Source: Brachypodium distachyon (lineage: Eukaryota; Streptophyta; Magnoliopsida; Poales; Poaceae). Taken from it: DNA of 64,000 nucleotides. The notes beneath the pieces were generated by a model that saw only the letters and a list, made by a program, of their open reading frames with translations, was not told the DNA's origin and did not search any database. Both the position numbers and the translations under genes were made by a program. Shown here in pieces: positions 1-11,610 of the stretch (the first letter of the stretch is position 1; each line of letters begins with the position of its first letter). Location of the stretch: contig NC_016133.3 in assembly GCF_000005505.3 (NCBI RefSeq), positions 11,718,001 to 11,782,000 on the forward strand, written 5' to 3'.

Positions 1-813
1 AGTAGAGCATGTGTCAAGTGTAAAAAGAAAGGCATTCTTTTCGTGTATTATGAAGCCAACTTTTGAGCATTTCGCTGATGATATTCCTCCAAAAAGTGAA
101 AAAGGTGGGGCAGGTAGGACGGTGAGACACTGAGACCTTGTGCAAGCTCTGCCTTTTGAATTAAGGAGACCCTACTTTGTCTGATCAAAGGGGCAATTGG
201 AAAACTTAGCTAGGAAGGCAGCATTTTCCATCACCATTACAGAAATGGTTCAGTTGACTTAACACAGTGCACAATTAAAGGCTGAGTACAAAACTACAAG
301 TTTCAGTTGAGTAAAGTTGGTTCTAAAAAGAAGAACTCCCCTTCAGCAGCAGTAAATCTCAGTAGGGCAGTAAATCTGAGTGGCAATTTTAGTATGATCA
401 GTGAACCTATGGAACATTTTGGTCAGCAAAGCATTGGTATGGGCCTTGCAAAGGCTAAAGATACAGCAGCATCTAATCTGCACTGAGTCCAGAAATGAAC
501 CACTTGGTTTCAGTTTAGGAGTGAAGAACCATTAAATTATTAACCGAGGAAGTAAAAACAGGATGAGGACAACATTAGGTAGGCAATGGGGAGTGAGATT
601 AGGTACGTAGCAGGCACAAGCACATGGATGGAATGGAAAGAACACGGGGTGTCCGGCCCCACAGAGAACACGGGCTGTCCTGCGCCATGGAGGGCCCTCG
701 CCGGCGCCGCGGGCGCAGGCAGGTAGAGCCGCCGGAGGAATTGATGACGGTAAATGTAACTGACAAACTGCTATGTCGGCGGCGGGGAAGGAGGAGTGGG
801 AAAGGAAGGAAAC

Positions 814-1238
814 CTTGAGCTGAGCGGTGACGGAGTCCTCCTGGTTGGCGGGGGCGATGAGGGTGGCGCCGGTGGCGGAGGCGGCGCCTGCGAGCGCGAA
901 GGAGTTGTGCGTCGTCAGCCACGAGTAGTTGTTGAAGGGGAGCCCCGTGCCCTGCGATGTCCATGGAGCAGAGCATCAGCCACCAAATCGATTCAATCCC
1001 AACAATCTCTGAACAACTGAAGAAGGAGCAGCTGAATTACGTGGGTGAGGGGGTCGATGGGGGAGGCGCGCGCGCAGATTTTGGCCTCGCCGTCGCCGCA
1101 GGCGGCGCAGTGCAGCCCCGACCCGCAGTCGCCGGCGGCCGAGCAGCCGTCGCCTTCCCGCGCCGCCGCGGCTCTGCCTGCAGCGAAGAAGACGACGAGG
1201 AGGAGGAAGACGGGGAGCAGGCGGAGGCGGGTGGCCAT
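814..1238 (-). CDS. PI-PLC X-domain-containing protein, 5' two exons only (partial)
   Basis: Two coding exons on the minus strand: 1238-1041 (66 codons) and 951-814 (46 codons), joined in phase 0 by a short GT-AG intron; the next donor follows at 813-812. The protein starts with a signal peptide (about residues 1-26, hydrophobic core LLPVFLLLVVFFAAG). A Cys-rich segment of the GDGCSAAGDCGSGLHC type follows, then GTGLPFNNYSWLTTHNSFAL and NQEDSVTAQLK. This is the N-terminal signature of the secreted or GPI-anchored plant PLC-like phosphodiesterases related to Arabidopsis At5g67130. The active-site His lies in the THNSF motif (family knowledge). The expected next exon (NGVRGLMLD...) is not found down to base 1, so intron 2 is at least 0.8 kb and the rest lies outside the window. 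The ATG at 1238 is chosen because the in-frame GTG at 1298 lies within about 10 bases of the TATA-like box and would not be transcribed. Confidence 0.8.
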
Positions 1239-1306
1239 GGTTGGCAGCGACCTAGAGTACCGGAAAAGCAGCGAGAGCGCGGCGCGTCTTGAGGGCACGA
1301 CAACGG

Positions 1307-1314
1307 CTATTATA
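1307..1314 (-). promoter_or_regulatory. Probable TATA box of the PI-PLC-like gene
   Basis: Read on the minus strand this is TATAATAG, about 70 bases upstream of the ATG at 1238. That spacing predicts a start site near 1275-1283 and a short leader. Position and sequence are seen; function is inferred. Confidence 0.45.
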
Positions 1315-2075
1315 CCATGCCAGTCTCGGTCTCTCTGGCTTTGGTTGGTGAATGCCGGTGTTAATCCTCCACGAGAACAAACACTGATCCAAACCCAATT
1401 TCAAGTCCCTAATTAATGTGTGCCAGGGATTAGAGCAGAACGCGTGGATAGGAAGACTAAATTGGTGTTGCTCCAACTCATTACTCTTTGCCTACTGAAA
1501 CAAATTCTTAATTTGAAGTTGAAGCCAACAAACGAATAGCTAGTCGTCGTTGTACTAATCAACACGGAGCATGGTTACGTGCATGGTGCCACCACACGTA
1601 TACGCGTCTCCAAAACCTTCTTCAGTTTGAAAGGTTCAATCTTTATTTTATTTCTACCCGTTTCGAAAATGAAAGGTTCCATTTTTATCTAGGAATTTAC
1701 CGGACACCGTTTCTCCCAAATCCTTCTTGGCTTTGTCAAAGTTCAATTTTTATTTATCAAACCCGAGCATTATTCTCCCTTCACACATGTCCCTGCTTAA
1801 CCTACCATGTGTTAACGATTCCATGGTTCCATGTGTTTCTCTACGGAGTACTACTTATTCTTCCTTTCTTGCCAGACAACTGCAGGATGAGTGGACGACT
1901 TGACTTGACTTTATTTGTTTTTGGTTCTTCATTTCCTTCCTTTGAACCAACAACCCCAATCTTTTGTCAACTTACTAACAAGTCATGGCAATCCACTCTT
2001 AAGAAACACAGGGGGGGCAGCCAGCAAAAATCAAAAACCAATTTTGCTGCTGTGACCAGCAATGCCAGGCTTTTA
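1315..2075. other. Intergenic sequence upstream of the PI-PLC-like gene
   Basis: AT-rich sequence with no convincing coding potential. It contains several pyrimidine-rich near-repeats of the type 'aaaggttcaattttta' between about 1630 and 1760. No recognised element until the MITE that starts at 2076. Confidence 0.5.
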
Positions 2076-2295
2076 GTCTAGTCACAGTGGAAATAACTTA
2101 AGCAGTAACATAAAAGGCCAACTAACCATTTTGATGACATGCATGGTATTAAATGAAGAAAGAGATGGAGGTGGTAACTAGATATGTTATCATAACATCA
2201 CAAACCAATGCAAGATAACCTAATAAATGACACTATGCATGACACGACATATATGTTACTACCCTACTCTAAGTTACTCCTCACTATGACCAGCC
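2076..2295. mobile_element. Tourist-like (PIF/Harbinger) MITE, 220 bp
   Basis: The left end GTCTAGTCACAGTGG and the reverse complement of the right end, GGCTGGTCATAGTGAGG, form imperfect terminal inverted repeats that both run into a TAACTTA core. The element is flanked on both sides by TTA (2073-2075 and 2296-2298), the usual 3-bp target of Tourist/PIF elements. The interior resembles a MITE family common in rice. Ends and TTA flanks are seen; the family is inferred. Confidence 0.7.
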
Positions 2296-2657
2296 TTATG
2301 ATTGTGATTCTATAGCCTAAGCTCCTATTTGGACAGCCAAAATACACCCAAAATTTTACACCCGCAAATGATCCAAGGACATTTTCTTTAAATATATGCT
2401 GTAGTTTTTTTTTTGTTTCACATCTAGAATACATATACAGCAGGATTTAGGACTCCATGCTGGACAAGCAAAGTACTGTTACTGGCTTACTGCTGCAAGT
2501 TCCTCACAAATTTTTACACACAACCTGCCCAGATCAGCTTCCTCTCTATACGAGCAGCACATTACATTACATATACAGCAAACTAGCTGCAGTAGCTTCA
2601 GCTAGGGCAAGCATGCCTGACCACCAGGCAGAACCTTTTCTCTGGCTTGATGAGAGC

Positions 2658-4443
2658 TCAGATCGGCTTCCACACACTGAGCACCTCCTGGAACATCTCC
2701 AGCATCAGCTCGCGGTCCGCGTGGTGGAAGAACCCGTCGATCTCGTCCCTCACGTCATAGATCTTGCCGAACACAAACAGGTAAGCCAGGCACCCCTTCT
2801 TCAGCTTCTCCAGCTGGTACAGCCACGCCACGTGGAGCCTCTCCAGCACGTTGGCCGAGCATATGTCCTCCAGAAGGCTCTCCTCGCAGCAGGCCTTGAC
2901 CTCCGCAATGCCGTACTTATTCGCCGCGCCTAGCAGCGACACCCGGTGCTTCCAGAACTGCTCCTGATCGATCGTCCCGTACACGAAACCCAGGAGCGCC
3001 GAGCACGACTCCACAGTCATGTCGCTGATGTCGATCGTTGATGACTCCTTCTCCTTGAGGTCGTGCAGGAACATGCTCTCGAACACGGGGGAACACGCCG
3101 CAAGCACCGATTTGTGCGCCTTTAGGACACCATCGGTCGTGTTTATGGTAACGTCGGCATGAATGGACTCTGTGAGCATGCGGGAGAGGGATCCGAGAGT
3201 GCTCTTGCTAGCAACTTTCTGTACCATGCCTTCATTTGGCCAGATTGATGAAGATGATTCAGTACCCTGTCGGTCCATTGGTTAGAACATGTTAATTAGC
3301 AGATAGTTATTTCACCAGGAAGATGTTCTATAAAACAGCAGGAAGGAGGAACCATTTGCAGCTGATAAGGGGGAAAAAGGAGAGGATACTTGCATTGTTG
3401 GTGGCTATCCTCAGGTCCAAGAACTCAACATCGATCGTAAAGCGCCCATGGGACATCGCATCGACTTGCCACACAAAATCATCGCTGCTTCGGAGAAGCT
3501 GCTCGATAACTATCACAAGGAATAAAAATAATTAGGTCTGCTAATCCGAGCGGTGAGTGCTATCATAGGGAATGAACCATTAAAGCAACAAAATGACTAG
3601 GGAATGAAACATCCAAGGAAAACTATCTTCTGTTCATTTAGATTATACTGCTAAACATATGCAACCTACATCGATCCCCAGACAATCACCATTGTCGCAG
3701 CTGATCAAGATCGAAATTACTCACCAACTCCTCTACAATTGCAAATCACAATTGGAAAAACTCTCTCCTCTTCAAGCCTATTTATCCTATCTACCTCCTT
3801 GCCTCCAAATGGTACTAGTAGTATTTTAGCTGGCATGAGAAAACTCCTCATAAAAATCAATCACCGACAATTCAATTCAACGACGGCACAAAGATGATCA
3901 GATCATATGTGTATAGCCTAATAACTGGTGATCTTTCACATTGCCTATGACCCTATGCGACCACACAAAGTCTGCAAGAACACATTGCCGTACTGCAAAT
4001 GAAAACGCACCAAAAGCTTTCAGCCTTTTATCAATCGGAGGAGCCGGAGATGCAAACCTGGGGAGACGCTGGAGCGGCGGGGCGGTCCGGCCCAGGAGAC
4101 ACGGAGCAGAAAGCGGGCGAACGGCGGCTGCTCCTTGGCCAGCCGGCCGGGCTCCGGGAAGAGCCGCACGTACACGGACCGGCTCTTCTCCACCGACAGG
4201 TACCTGTTTTGATTATCACCCAGCATCAAATCACTCAAGGCTCCGATCGAATTTCACGAATTTGTTGGGATTTGAGGAGGAAGGAGCCAGTAGAGAGGTA
4301 CAGTACCAGTTCCAGATGCCGAGCTTGAAAGGGTCGGAGCGGCGGTAGGAGCAGGGGCCGAAGGTGTCGATGCGCCACTGCGCGAGGCGGGAGATGGTCT
4401 CCACCCGGGAGTCCGGCCCGCTCAGGCTGCCGCCGCCGCTCAT
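2658..4443 (-). CDS. BTB/POZ domain protein, At1g21780-like
   Basis: Four coding exons on the minus strand: 4443-4307, 4203-4058, 3509-3394 and 3266-2658, total 1008 nt, giving 335 aa. The N-terminal half (VETISRLAQWRIDTFGPCSY, then YVRLFPEPG, then GRFTIDVEFLDL) is the MATH-like region of the At1g21780 family. The BTB domain occupies about residues 165-265 (HADVTINTTDGVLKAHKSVL ... SPVFESMFLHDLKEKESS), and the C-terminus ends in FQEVLSVWKPI. Length is close to the Arabidopsis protein (about 326 aa). Such proteins act as CUL3 substrate adaptors (family knowledge). Exon phases agree (137+146+116+609) only if intron 3 uses a GC donor (GCAAGT at 3393). The nearest GT, four bases downstream, leaves the wrong phase and brings an immediate stop. 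The start at 4443 matches the family; an in-frame upstream extension to 4488 is open but not family-like. Confidence 0.88.
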
Positions 4444-5011
4444 CGTCGCCGGAGCCTTGCCTTTGGGACTTTGGGTGAGTAGGAGCAAAATGGGGATGAG
4501 ATGACCCAGTCAGTTCAGTCAGTGACCTACTGACAATTGCTGCCCCTCGCAGAACTGATAGGTGGGCCAGTTCTTTTCGGCTCTGTACCGTCTTCTCTAA
4601 GAAGCTGTTCTCTCACAGCTTTATAGAGAAGCCGTCATCTAAATTTAATTAAGATATCAAACTAGTTTAGTCTAAACTATTTCGAAAACCTAACTAAATC
4701 AGAGATGCGGCTTCTCCAGGAAGTAAGGTGAGGGCAGCTTTTAGAAAAAGCCGATCCTATAAGCCAAAAAAAACGCACCCATAAAGATTCTCCCATTTTA
4801 TTTAGTTTATGTCCACACAAAGTAAATTTGAATTCGAGGATTTCAAAATTTGTTTCTGAATTGGACTCCTAAAATGGATGCTTTTGCTCTAAGTTCAGAC
4901 TTCAGAGATGCCATTCATATAAGATAAGCAAAATGAAATTAATGTACTCCAACCGGCCAGAATTAATTGTCGAAATATTACATATATCTATATGTTTTTT
5001 AAACATAGATA
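4444..5011. other. Upstream region of the BTB gene
   Basis: No gene seen. About 4600-4760 carries several 'gcttctc' and 'gaagc' motifs in opposite orientations that could be remains of a decayed inverted-repeat element. The rest is AT-rich and runs directly into the MITE at 5012. Confidence 0.4.
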
Positions 5012-5124
5012 CTTCCTCCGATCCTAAATTTTTGACTCGAATTTGCTCATATATGGATGTATCTATTCTTAAAAAGCGTCTAGATACATGTGATATTTCG
5101 ACAACAATTTAGGATCGGAGGGAG
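5012..5124. mobile_element. Stowaway-like MITE, 113 bp
   Basis: Begins CTTCCTCCGATCC and ends GGATCGGAGGGAG, an inverted pair typical of Stowaway (Tc1/mariner-type) MITEs. It lies between TA dinucleotides at 5010-5011 and 5125-5126. The same family, in reverse orientation and of the same length, recurs at 22210-22322; both share the inner core ATGGATGTATCTAT ... GCGTCTAGATACATG. Confidence 0.8.
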
Positions 5125-5251
5125 TACATCAATATTTGGGCAAATTTGAGACAAGTAATATGGGTTGGAGAGAGTACCAAAAAAGGAAAAACTTTTTAAA
5201 CATAGATAATATGGGAGGAGGGAGTAAAAAAAAAAAGAAGAAATGAAAAAT

Positions 5252-5323
5252 AGGTCCTACCGGGATTCGAACCCAGGTCGCCAGATTCAAAGTCTGGAGT
5301 GCTAACCACTACACCATAGAACC
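5252..5323 (-). tRNA. tRNA-Gln (anticodon UUG)
   Basis: On the minus strand, a 72-nt cloverleaf with acceptor stem GGTTCTA/TAGGACC (one G-U pair) and discriminator U. The anticodon arm is CCAGA-CTTTGAA-TCTGG with anticodon TTG, and the T arm contains GGTTCGAATCC, the internal B box. No intron and no encoded CCA. The downstream minus-strand T-run (from the A-tract at 5226-5236) fits a Pol III terminator. Confidence 0.95.
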
Positions 5324-6536
5324 ATTCTGCCCATTTTAGGATATAACGACTTTAGTACGTGATGACGCTCCAAAAGCGAGAGATGACTGGCCCAAATCTG
5401 TCCTAAAACCAAGCCCATAAGCTGCTAATGGGCTCCCTAAAATTGTACTCCAATAACCCACCACTTAATAAGTGCACGATTACTTCAGCATTTTATAATG
5501 ATTTTCCAAATAATTTCATTGTATATATACTCCATAGGTGGTCTTCATTGCAGCGCCCGCGATGTATATATGCATGTTGTATATGGTGCTTCTCCCAGGC
5601 TTTTCCTTCGGCTGCATATCTTGTGCTTACAAGTTAGAAAGATCTATAACACTGCTACAAAACTCATCATTCTTGGTTGATGATCAGTTATGACCCAGGA
5701 GGAATAATCAGTGGTAAAATGTGGTAGATTTTACTAACATGTCCATATAGGACATATAACTTCCAAGTTATACAGTCCACAAACCCGTGTTGAGGAGTCA
5801 TCACTAACATGTCCATATAGGACTCGCTCGTTCACGTCGAAGACATTACTCCCTAGCTAGATTGCTTGCAAGTACAAATCATTGTAATTACCACACATTT
5901 TATGTGGTAGATCATGATGCTTTTGTAGAAAAATGAAAGCGAAAACCAGCCTCCAAATTAAAGTCCTCCGCGAAACATGTCTTGCCAAAATAAAACTAAA
6001 TAAATCAGTTACCACGATTGTTTGATTGTGATCTTTGGAGTAGTTGATTGGATTGAGGTTTTTTTTTCCAGGGTAGTGCATACACGGTTGCTTAGTACCG
6101 AATCACAAAAGATGCATAGAATTTAGCCGATCGAGATCATTGCATTGCATGAACAAGGACCAGTCGGCCGATGTTATCATTGATCTTAGTGCAAGTTGCC
6201 ATCGGCCGCTGCTCCGCTCCGAGATCGATCGTCCCTCAAGCAAAGCAAAGCAAAGATCTCCACAAGATTCCCCACGCAACATATATATGTTGTCATGATC
6301 AGTACTGAAATTACATGTATAATGTATTGTTGTTTTCGTGTATACATATCCTATGATGTACAATATATAAAAATGGAAGCGGTAAATATTAGTGAAGCAG
6401 ATGTAAAATATGGTCTTCAAATTAATACACTATATACTCTTCCCATTGCATATGATCAATCGATTAATTGTCATGTATATGTAGTTAATCGGTCAAGATC
6501 ACTTGAGTACGTTAATCTTTGCACATCTGTATAGCG
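5324..6536. other. Intergenic; 3' flank of the NAC gene
   Basis: No gene supported. A 21-base direct repeat beginning ACTAACATGTCCATA occurs at about 5733-5753 and again at 5803-5823. The 3' untranslated region of the NAC gene should lie just left of 6537, but no clear polyadenylation signal could be fixed. Confidence 0.4.
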
Positions 6537-7826
6537 TCAATTGTTCTTCGAGGAGCTCGTGGTAGGAGCTGCTGCCGGCGGCGGCTGGCCGTGGAAGAGC
6601 TGCGGCAGCGGTGTGGACGGTGGCTGCAGCAAGCTGCTCCACAAGTTCCAGTCCACTGTCGTCGGCGTTCCGGCTGCCATGGCGAGCTGTTCATCAGTAG
6701 AAGCAGCAGCACAGGCGCCGTTGAGCGTCGTGGGGCTCCGGAGCGGCGGTGGCATGTCGCCGGAGATGGCAGAGGAGAAGTGTTGCACCTGCTGCTTGGA
6801 CTCTGCCGCCGATGCCACGCCATGGTGATGTTCATCATGCGGTGGTGCGCCGCCGCCGGCCACCATGAGCCGCGCGCTAGGAGAGTAGTTGTCGGAGTAG
6901 TAGTAACTGGAGCCGAAGCCGTAGCCTCCGCCGCCGCCGTTCATCATCGGGTACCCGCTGCCGCCGTAGGAGGAAGAGGAGAACCTCTGTTGCTGGTTGG
7001 GCAGCGGCTTTACGAACGCGCGGCACACCACCCACCCTTCCTCCTGAAGGATCAAATCCACCAAATTTAATCCAGATTATGAAAAAACAAATCATTTCTG
7101 AATTATATGTAGACGACGATCAGTTGAGATAGATTATTTTGATTCATGTATGGAATTGGAATTTAAGATTGTTGATTCTTGCCTGTGTGGGCGCGTGCTG
7201 GTTGGATTGGAGGCGATACTCGTGGATGATCCAGTCGGTCTTGCGGCCGTTAGGCGCCCGCCCACGGTAGAACACCAGCGTCTTCCTCATCCCGATCATC
7301 ATCATCGCCGTCGCCGGAGAAGATGAAGAAGAAGACAATGACGACATGACGGGCTTGTCTCTGCCGGTGGCCTTCCAGAATCCGGCGGCGGTGGCGCGGT
7401 TGGTGCGCGTGCCGCTCGGGTACTTGCGGTCCTTGTAGCTGAAGAAGTAGTACTCCTCCCTCGCCGGATCCTCCTGCCCTCCTCCTCCTCCGCCGCCACC
7501 GCCGTACTTGCCGCACCTCTCTGACGTTCATATATACATGATCAATCTCTCCATCGATGAATTAATGAATCAAAATCTTGCATGGGGAGCAAGAACTGAA
7601 TTGTACCTTGGAGATCCCAAGGCTCGATGCGGTAGAGATCGACCTCCTGGATGATGTCGAGGACGTCCATCTTGTTCATCTTGTTCTGGGAGGAGCTGTT
7701 GCTGCTGGCCTGGACCTTCCTGGCGAGGTAGTAGCCGACGAGCTCCTCCTCCGTGGGGTGGAACCTGAACCCCGGGGGCACCGCCGCCGTGTTACACCAA
7801 GAAGCAGAAGAAGACTGCTCCTCCAT
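6537..7826 (-). CDS. NAC transcription factor, VND/SWN (secondary-wall) type
   Basis: Three exons on the minus strand: 7826-7607, 7520-7183 and 7043-6537 (220+338+507 nt, 354 aa). The NAC domain spans about residues 16-195: [87 protein letters not shown] and [10 protein letters not shown]. The 'LVGYYL' and '[13 protein letters not shown]'-like blocks are typical of VND/NST/SWN factors that switch on secondary-wall genes (family knowledge). The C-terminal half is low-complexity and ends with a WNLW motif. Intron 2 has a GC donor (CAG|GCAAGA at 7182); no alternative GT lies in the open frame. The start at 7826 (gcaATGG) has a strong context; an in-frame ATG at 7841 has a weak one. A Gly run and a Ser/Met-rich insert sit inside the normally compact domain. 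Rice has several such genes on chromosome 8; I do not assign a number. Confidence 0.88.
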
Positions 7827-7841
7827 TGCCACTGCCAGCAT

Positions 7842-10096
7842 GCAAAAGCGTTACCAGCTAGCTGCTTTAATGGATCTCAGCTCAGCTCAGAGCATGCATG
7901 TGTGTGTCGACTCTGGAGCTGTGGAGGGGCCAACTGCATGCATGGGGAATATATTGGGGATTCATGATGCATGTAATAGTAGCTGTTTGTACTTTGTACA
8001 TGATGCATGCAATTAGTTGATCCGACCGAGAGACCTAATCAGTTGTTGCACCATATACCTAAAGGGAGTACACACTGATTTAATCTGCAGGAGAAGATCT
8101 AGAACGTGTTTTGTTTGTTTAATTTAGGATCGATGGATGAGCTTATAATTGTGTGTGACATACCAAAAGTAGGAAAGCAAGATATATATTCATAGACGAC
8201 AGCAGTACTAGTTTTTAGTTTGGACGGTGTGTGTGAAGCTAGCTAGAAGCCTTAAGCTTTTTTGGAAGGTAGAAAGGGTTCCTTCATGTCCTCCTTCCTA
8301 GCTAGCTAGCTTGGAGTGCACTTCAGGGCTGGTCTCTCTCACTAGCTAAGCTAGCTCACACACCCAGACATACATATACTAGTACTGATCCTTCTCTGTC
8401 ACCAACATGCATGCATATGCCTCAGATATACTGTTGAAGTGGCTAATATATCAGGCAACATATAGAGTACTCCAACATATACAATTAATGGTACTATTGT
8501 ATGGCGCAGACATATAGAAGCAGCTGTTCAATTGTGACCGAGATGTAGTCAGATGAGACGTTATGATTAAGCTAACTGTATACATATGTGTACCTTCCTG
8601 CTATTTAGGAAGACAAGTGCTGTTGCAACAAACAACCGAATCAAAATTAAGAGGATTATACTAATTAACAAAAACAGTATGAGACACATGTACTTGGCCT
8701 GGACATTGTACTATCTATCTATAAACTCACCAAATTAACCAAGAGTTACTCAACCTTGCTATAGCCAGAAGCATTCATAGTTTGCATATGGTGGCTAGAG
8801 CTGGCTTGCTCGCGGTCTATGACTATATTTATGCATGAAAATGCAAGATCATGAGGTTTATTAGCTTAGTTACAGAGTGCACGCAAGCTAATCTGAAGGC
8901 TGATCTGACCAGTTGATTTAGTAATAATAACTAAAGATGCATGAGCAAAGACTTGCAAGTGCATCGATATGGAGTGGAAATCTAGCTAGATATGGAGGCT
9001 TGCTTAGTCGGCAATGAAATAAGCCATCGACCACCACTACCGGCCGCCACTAGCCTTCAAAGGGACATTCAAGCTAGCCGGTCAAGGGCTAGCTAGAGAG
9101 AACTCCCAAAGATGACCCTTTCAATTATGGCATGTTATCCCGTGTACAAGTAGATCTGCAAATTTGCTAGAGAGTTTTCTTTCAACCAGCCCCGTTTGCA
9201 TCCCCTGTTTCAAGGCCGGTCAGGCTTTGATGATCCGCCGTCGCTACACTATTCCAAAAACTCACATACTCCATCTGAGATGGACAAGGACTTGTATATT
9301 CAATCGGTGGCAGTCATTTTCTCTTCTTAATTTATGAAACTTACATCTGTTTGTATTGGAAAACCGTTTGCAAAATAATATTCCTTGCAGGGTTATTTTT
9401 TTTGCCCAGTTGAAATTTTTGAACTGCAGATCATTCTATCGAATATGTACGGATGCATATTTCCCTAGCGTCTTTTGAATTATTATGGAACTTTATCGTC
9501 ACTGATTGTCATGAATGGGTCCAATTAATTAGGCTTAAATGGAGGTATCTTAAGTCTCAAATTTGAAAGAGATTTGTCTCAAATGAGACTTTCTTATGAT
9601 GTGTGCATAGATGCTTTCCCCATATTTTTTTATTGAGTTTGTTTTCAATCAAAGCAGAACTTGTAGATTAGAACAAGAGAGCAAGTGAAGTCCAGAAAAA
9701 ACAGTCAACAAAATCATAAAACAACTTAAACTCGAGGTTTTGGATTACAGAGCATACCATCAATTCGTCCAATTGGGTACAGGAACAAAAACCCTGCAGA
9801 CATCTAGAAACATCTCCAGAGCTGCCTACACAAACATGCATGTCCCTTACTTAATTTGGTCATCATGAGCATCAGCTAATACATGTCTATAAATAGGTAA
9901 AAACAACAATACTATAAAGCCTTAATCTTCTTCACAATGCGCTTCAGTACCAGAGACCAAGAGTGAAACCGTCAAAATCAAATGCTCATTAACCTCCCGC
10001 TTTGCTGTTCCGATCAAACTTCTCAGTTAGATCAGCAATTTAACTAACTCCATACTAAAATGCACCTCAACAGTTCAAGGGGTAGGCGAGCATCGA
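7842..10096. other. Upstream region of the NAC gene
   Basis: About 2.2 kb without a supportable gene. It is rich in palindromic CTAGCTAG and TGCATGCA runs (for example 8301-8345 and 8406-8416), common in grass intergenic DNA. It includes the NAC promoter and the 3' flank of the TMEM18 gene. No TIR element with clear ends was found. Confidence 0.4.
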
Positions 10097-11610
10097 TCAC
10101 TCCTGCTTGCTCCGGGTTTCGCGGGCGCGGTGTCTGAGCTCAGCCCGTTTCCACCGCACCATCAGCATGCAGAGCGTCACAAGGGTGTTCACCTGCGAAA
10201 CAAAATGCATAAGAAACAGTTGCAGATAAGGAAAGCGGAGCAGGAGGCAGACAAAAAAGACAGAAGGTGTGATGCGCTTACCAGAATTAGGATCGTTATC
10301 AGAAGCAGGGGGCCTGACCACATGACTGAGATGAAGAGACCTTGGGGATCAAAGTAGTTCTGGCTCGAGAAGCTCTTCCAGTGTTGTCCCAAGAATGTGT
10401 TTAATCTCTCCGCCAGGAATACACCAGAAACTGTGACGGATCAAGCACAAAGGGTAAGCAAAGGGACCACCTAGCATATCACGAAAGCATCTGATCGCCA
10501 CCATTAACATTGTGCATACATATGAGATGATACCATGTTCAAAGATTCGAACTGCTAAGTTTGGCAACCATCAGAAAAATTATCAAAAAGCCTTCAGACT
10601 TAATTTTTCATCAATACTTATGGTTAGCATAGTATGGCATTCAAGTGACTAGTAGAGGAGGGGGGAATACAATATCAAACTCGACGAACGATGTAAGCAT
10701 TCTGCAAATATTAAATAATGGCACTAGAAGTCTGGAGACAAGAAGATGACAAGATGGTAGGAAAATTGCACTCACATGTTAAAGCTGACAATATAAGTTG
10801 GAAATTGATGTTCCTCCTGGAGATGATGGTTACCAGTAGCAGAATGGCATGGAAGCTGATCATGCCGATCAACCAAGGTTCCTGAAGACACACAAGTAAT
10901 AGATCGGTCAATGTACAGACGAGGCGACGGAGACAATCGAACATGAACACACATACTACATCGGTTGATTCAAGCATATAACAAAAATGTCACATGGCCT
11001 GGCAAAGCACTAGCAACTGATTGCAACCAAGAAACAAAAAAAAAAGAACTAGCTACTGAGTTCCATATGGATCATGGAAGCGCCGGAGCTGGAGCAAATA
11101 ACAGAAGTAGTAACTTGCATTTCTGTTGCAGTCATTTAATTTTAGATGCACAACGGTCTTGTTCGATCGAATTACTTGCCAATATACATTGGATATAGCG
11201 GAATCGTGCAAAGATGAGCCGTATTTGACTGTTCACACTACATTGGTGCATCTATTCTCGAGAGAGATCCAGGCGAGGTGGGGAATTAAAAAACTGCAGC
11301 TTTGGTTGGTTCGATTTGCCAGATGACCAAGCACACTGACGACGTCCGGCGGTCGGAAATCTGCTGCTGCCTTCCCGGTTAAAGAAATCTACGAGGAAAC
11401 TAGGGAGGAAAAGAAAAAACAAGGGAGCACCTTCCAGTCGACGGCGTGGAAGAAGCCGATGAAGGAGTCGACGGCGGGCGCGAAGCCGCCGCGGAGCTCG
11501 GTGGAGACGCGGCCGAAGAGGTCCGCCACGACGTCCGCGTGCTCGTTCAGCGCCGTACGCACCTCCTCCACCGCGCGCCCAACCGCCGCCGAGGAAGAGG
11601 AGGAAGCCAT
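10097..11610 (-). CDS. TMEM18 homologue (transmembrane protein 18)
   Basis: Four exons on the minus strand: 11610-11431, 10881-10776, 10430-10282 and 10192-10097 (180+106+149+96 = 531 nt, 176 aa), all with GT-AG boundaries and consistent phases. The protein has a Ser/Ala-rich N-terminus, then SFIGFFHAVDWK|EPWLIGMISFHAILLLV. The loop FQLILSALT|FSGVFLAERLNTFL follows, then GQHWKSFSSQNYFDPQGLF, and a last hydrophobic segment ending in a basic tail (RWKRAELRHRARETRSKQE). WKSFSSQNYFD with three to four membrane spans is the TMEM18 signature. In animals the protein sits in the nuclear envelope; its role in plants is not established. Slightly longer than the human protein (140 aa). Confidence 0.88.
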
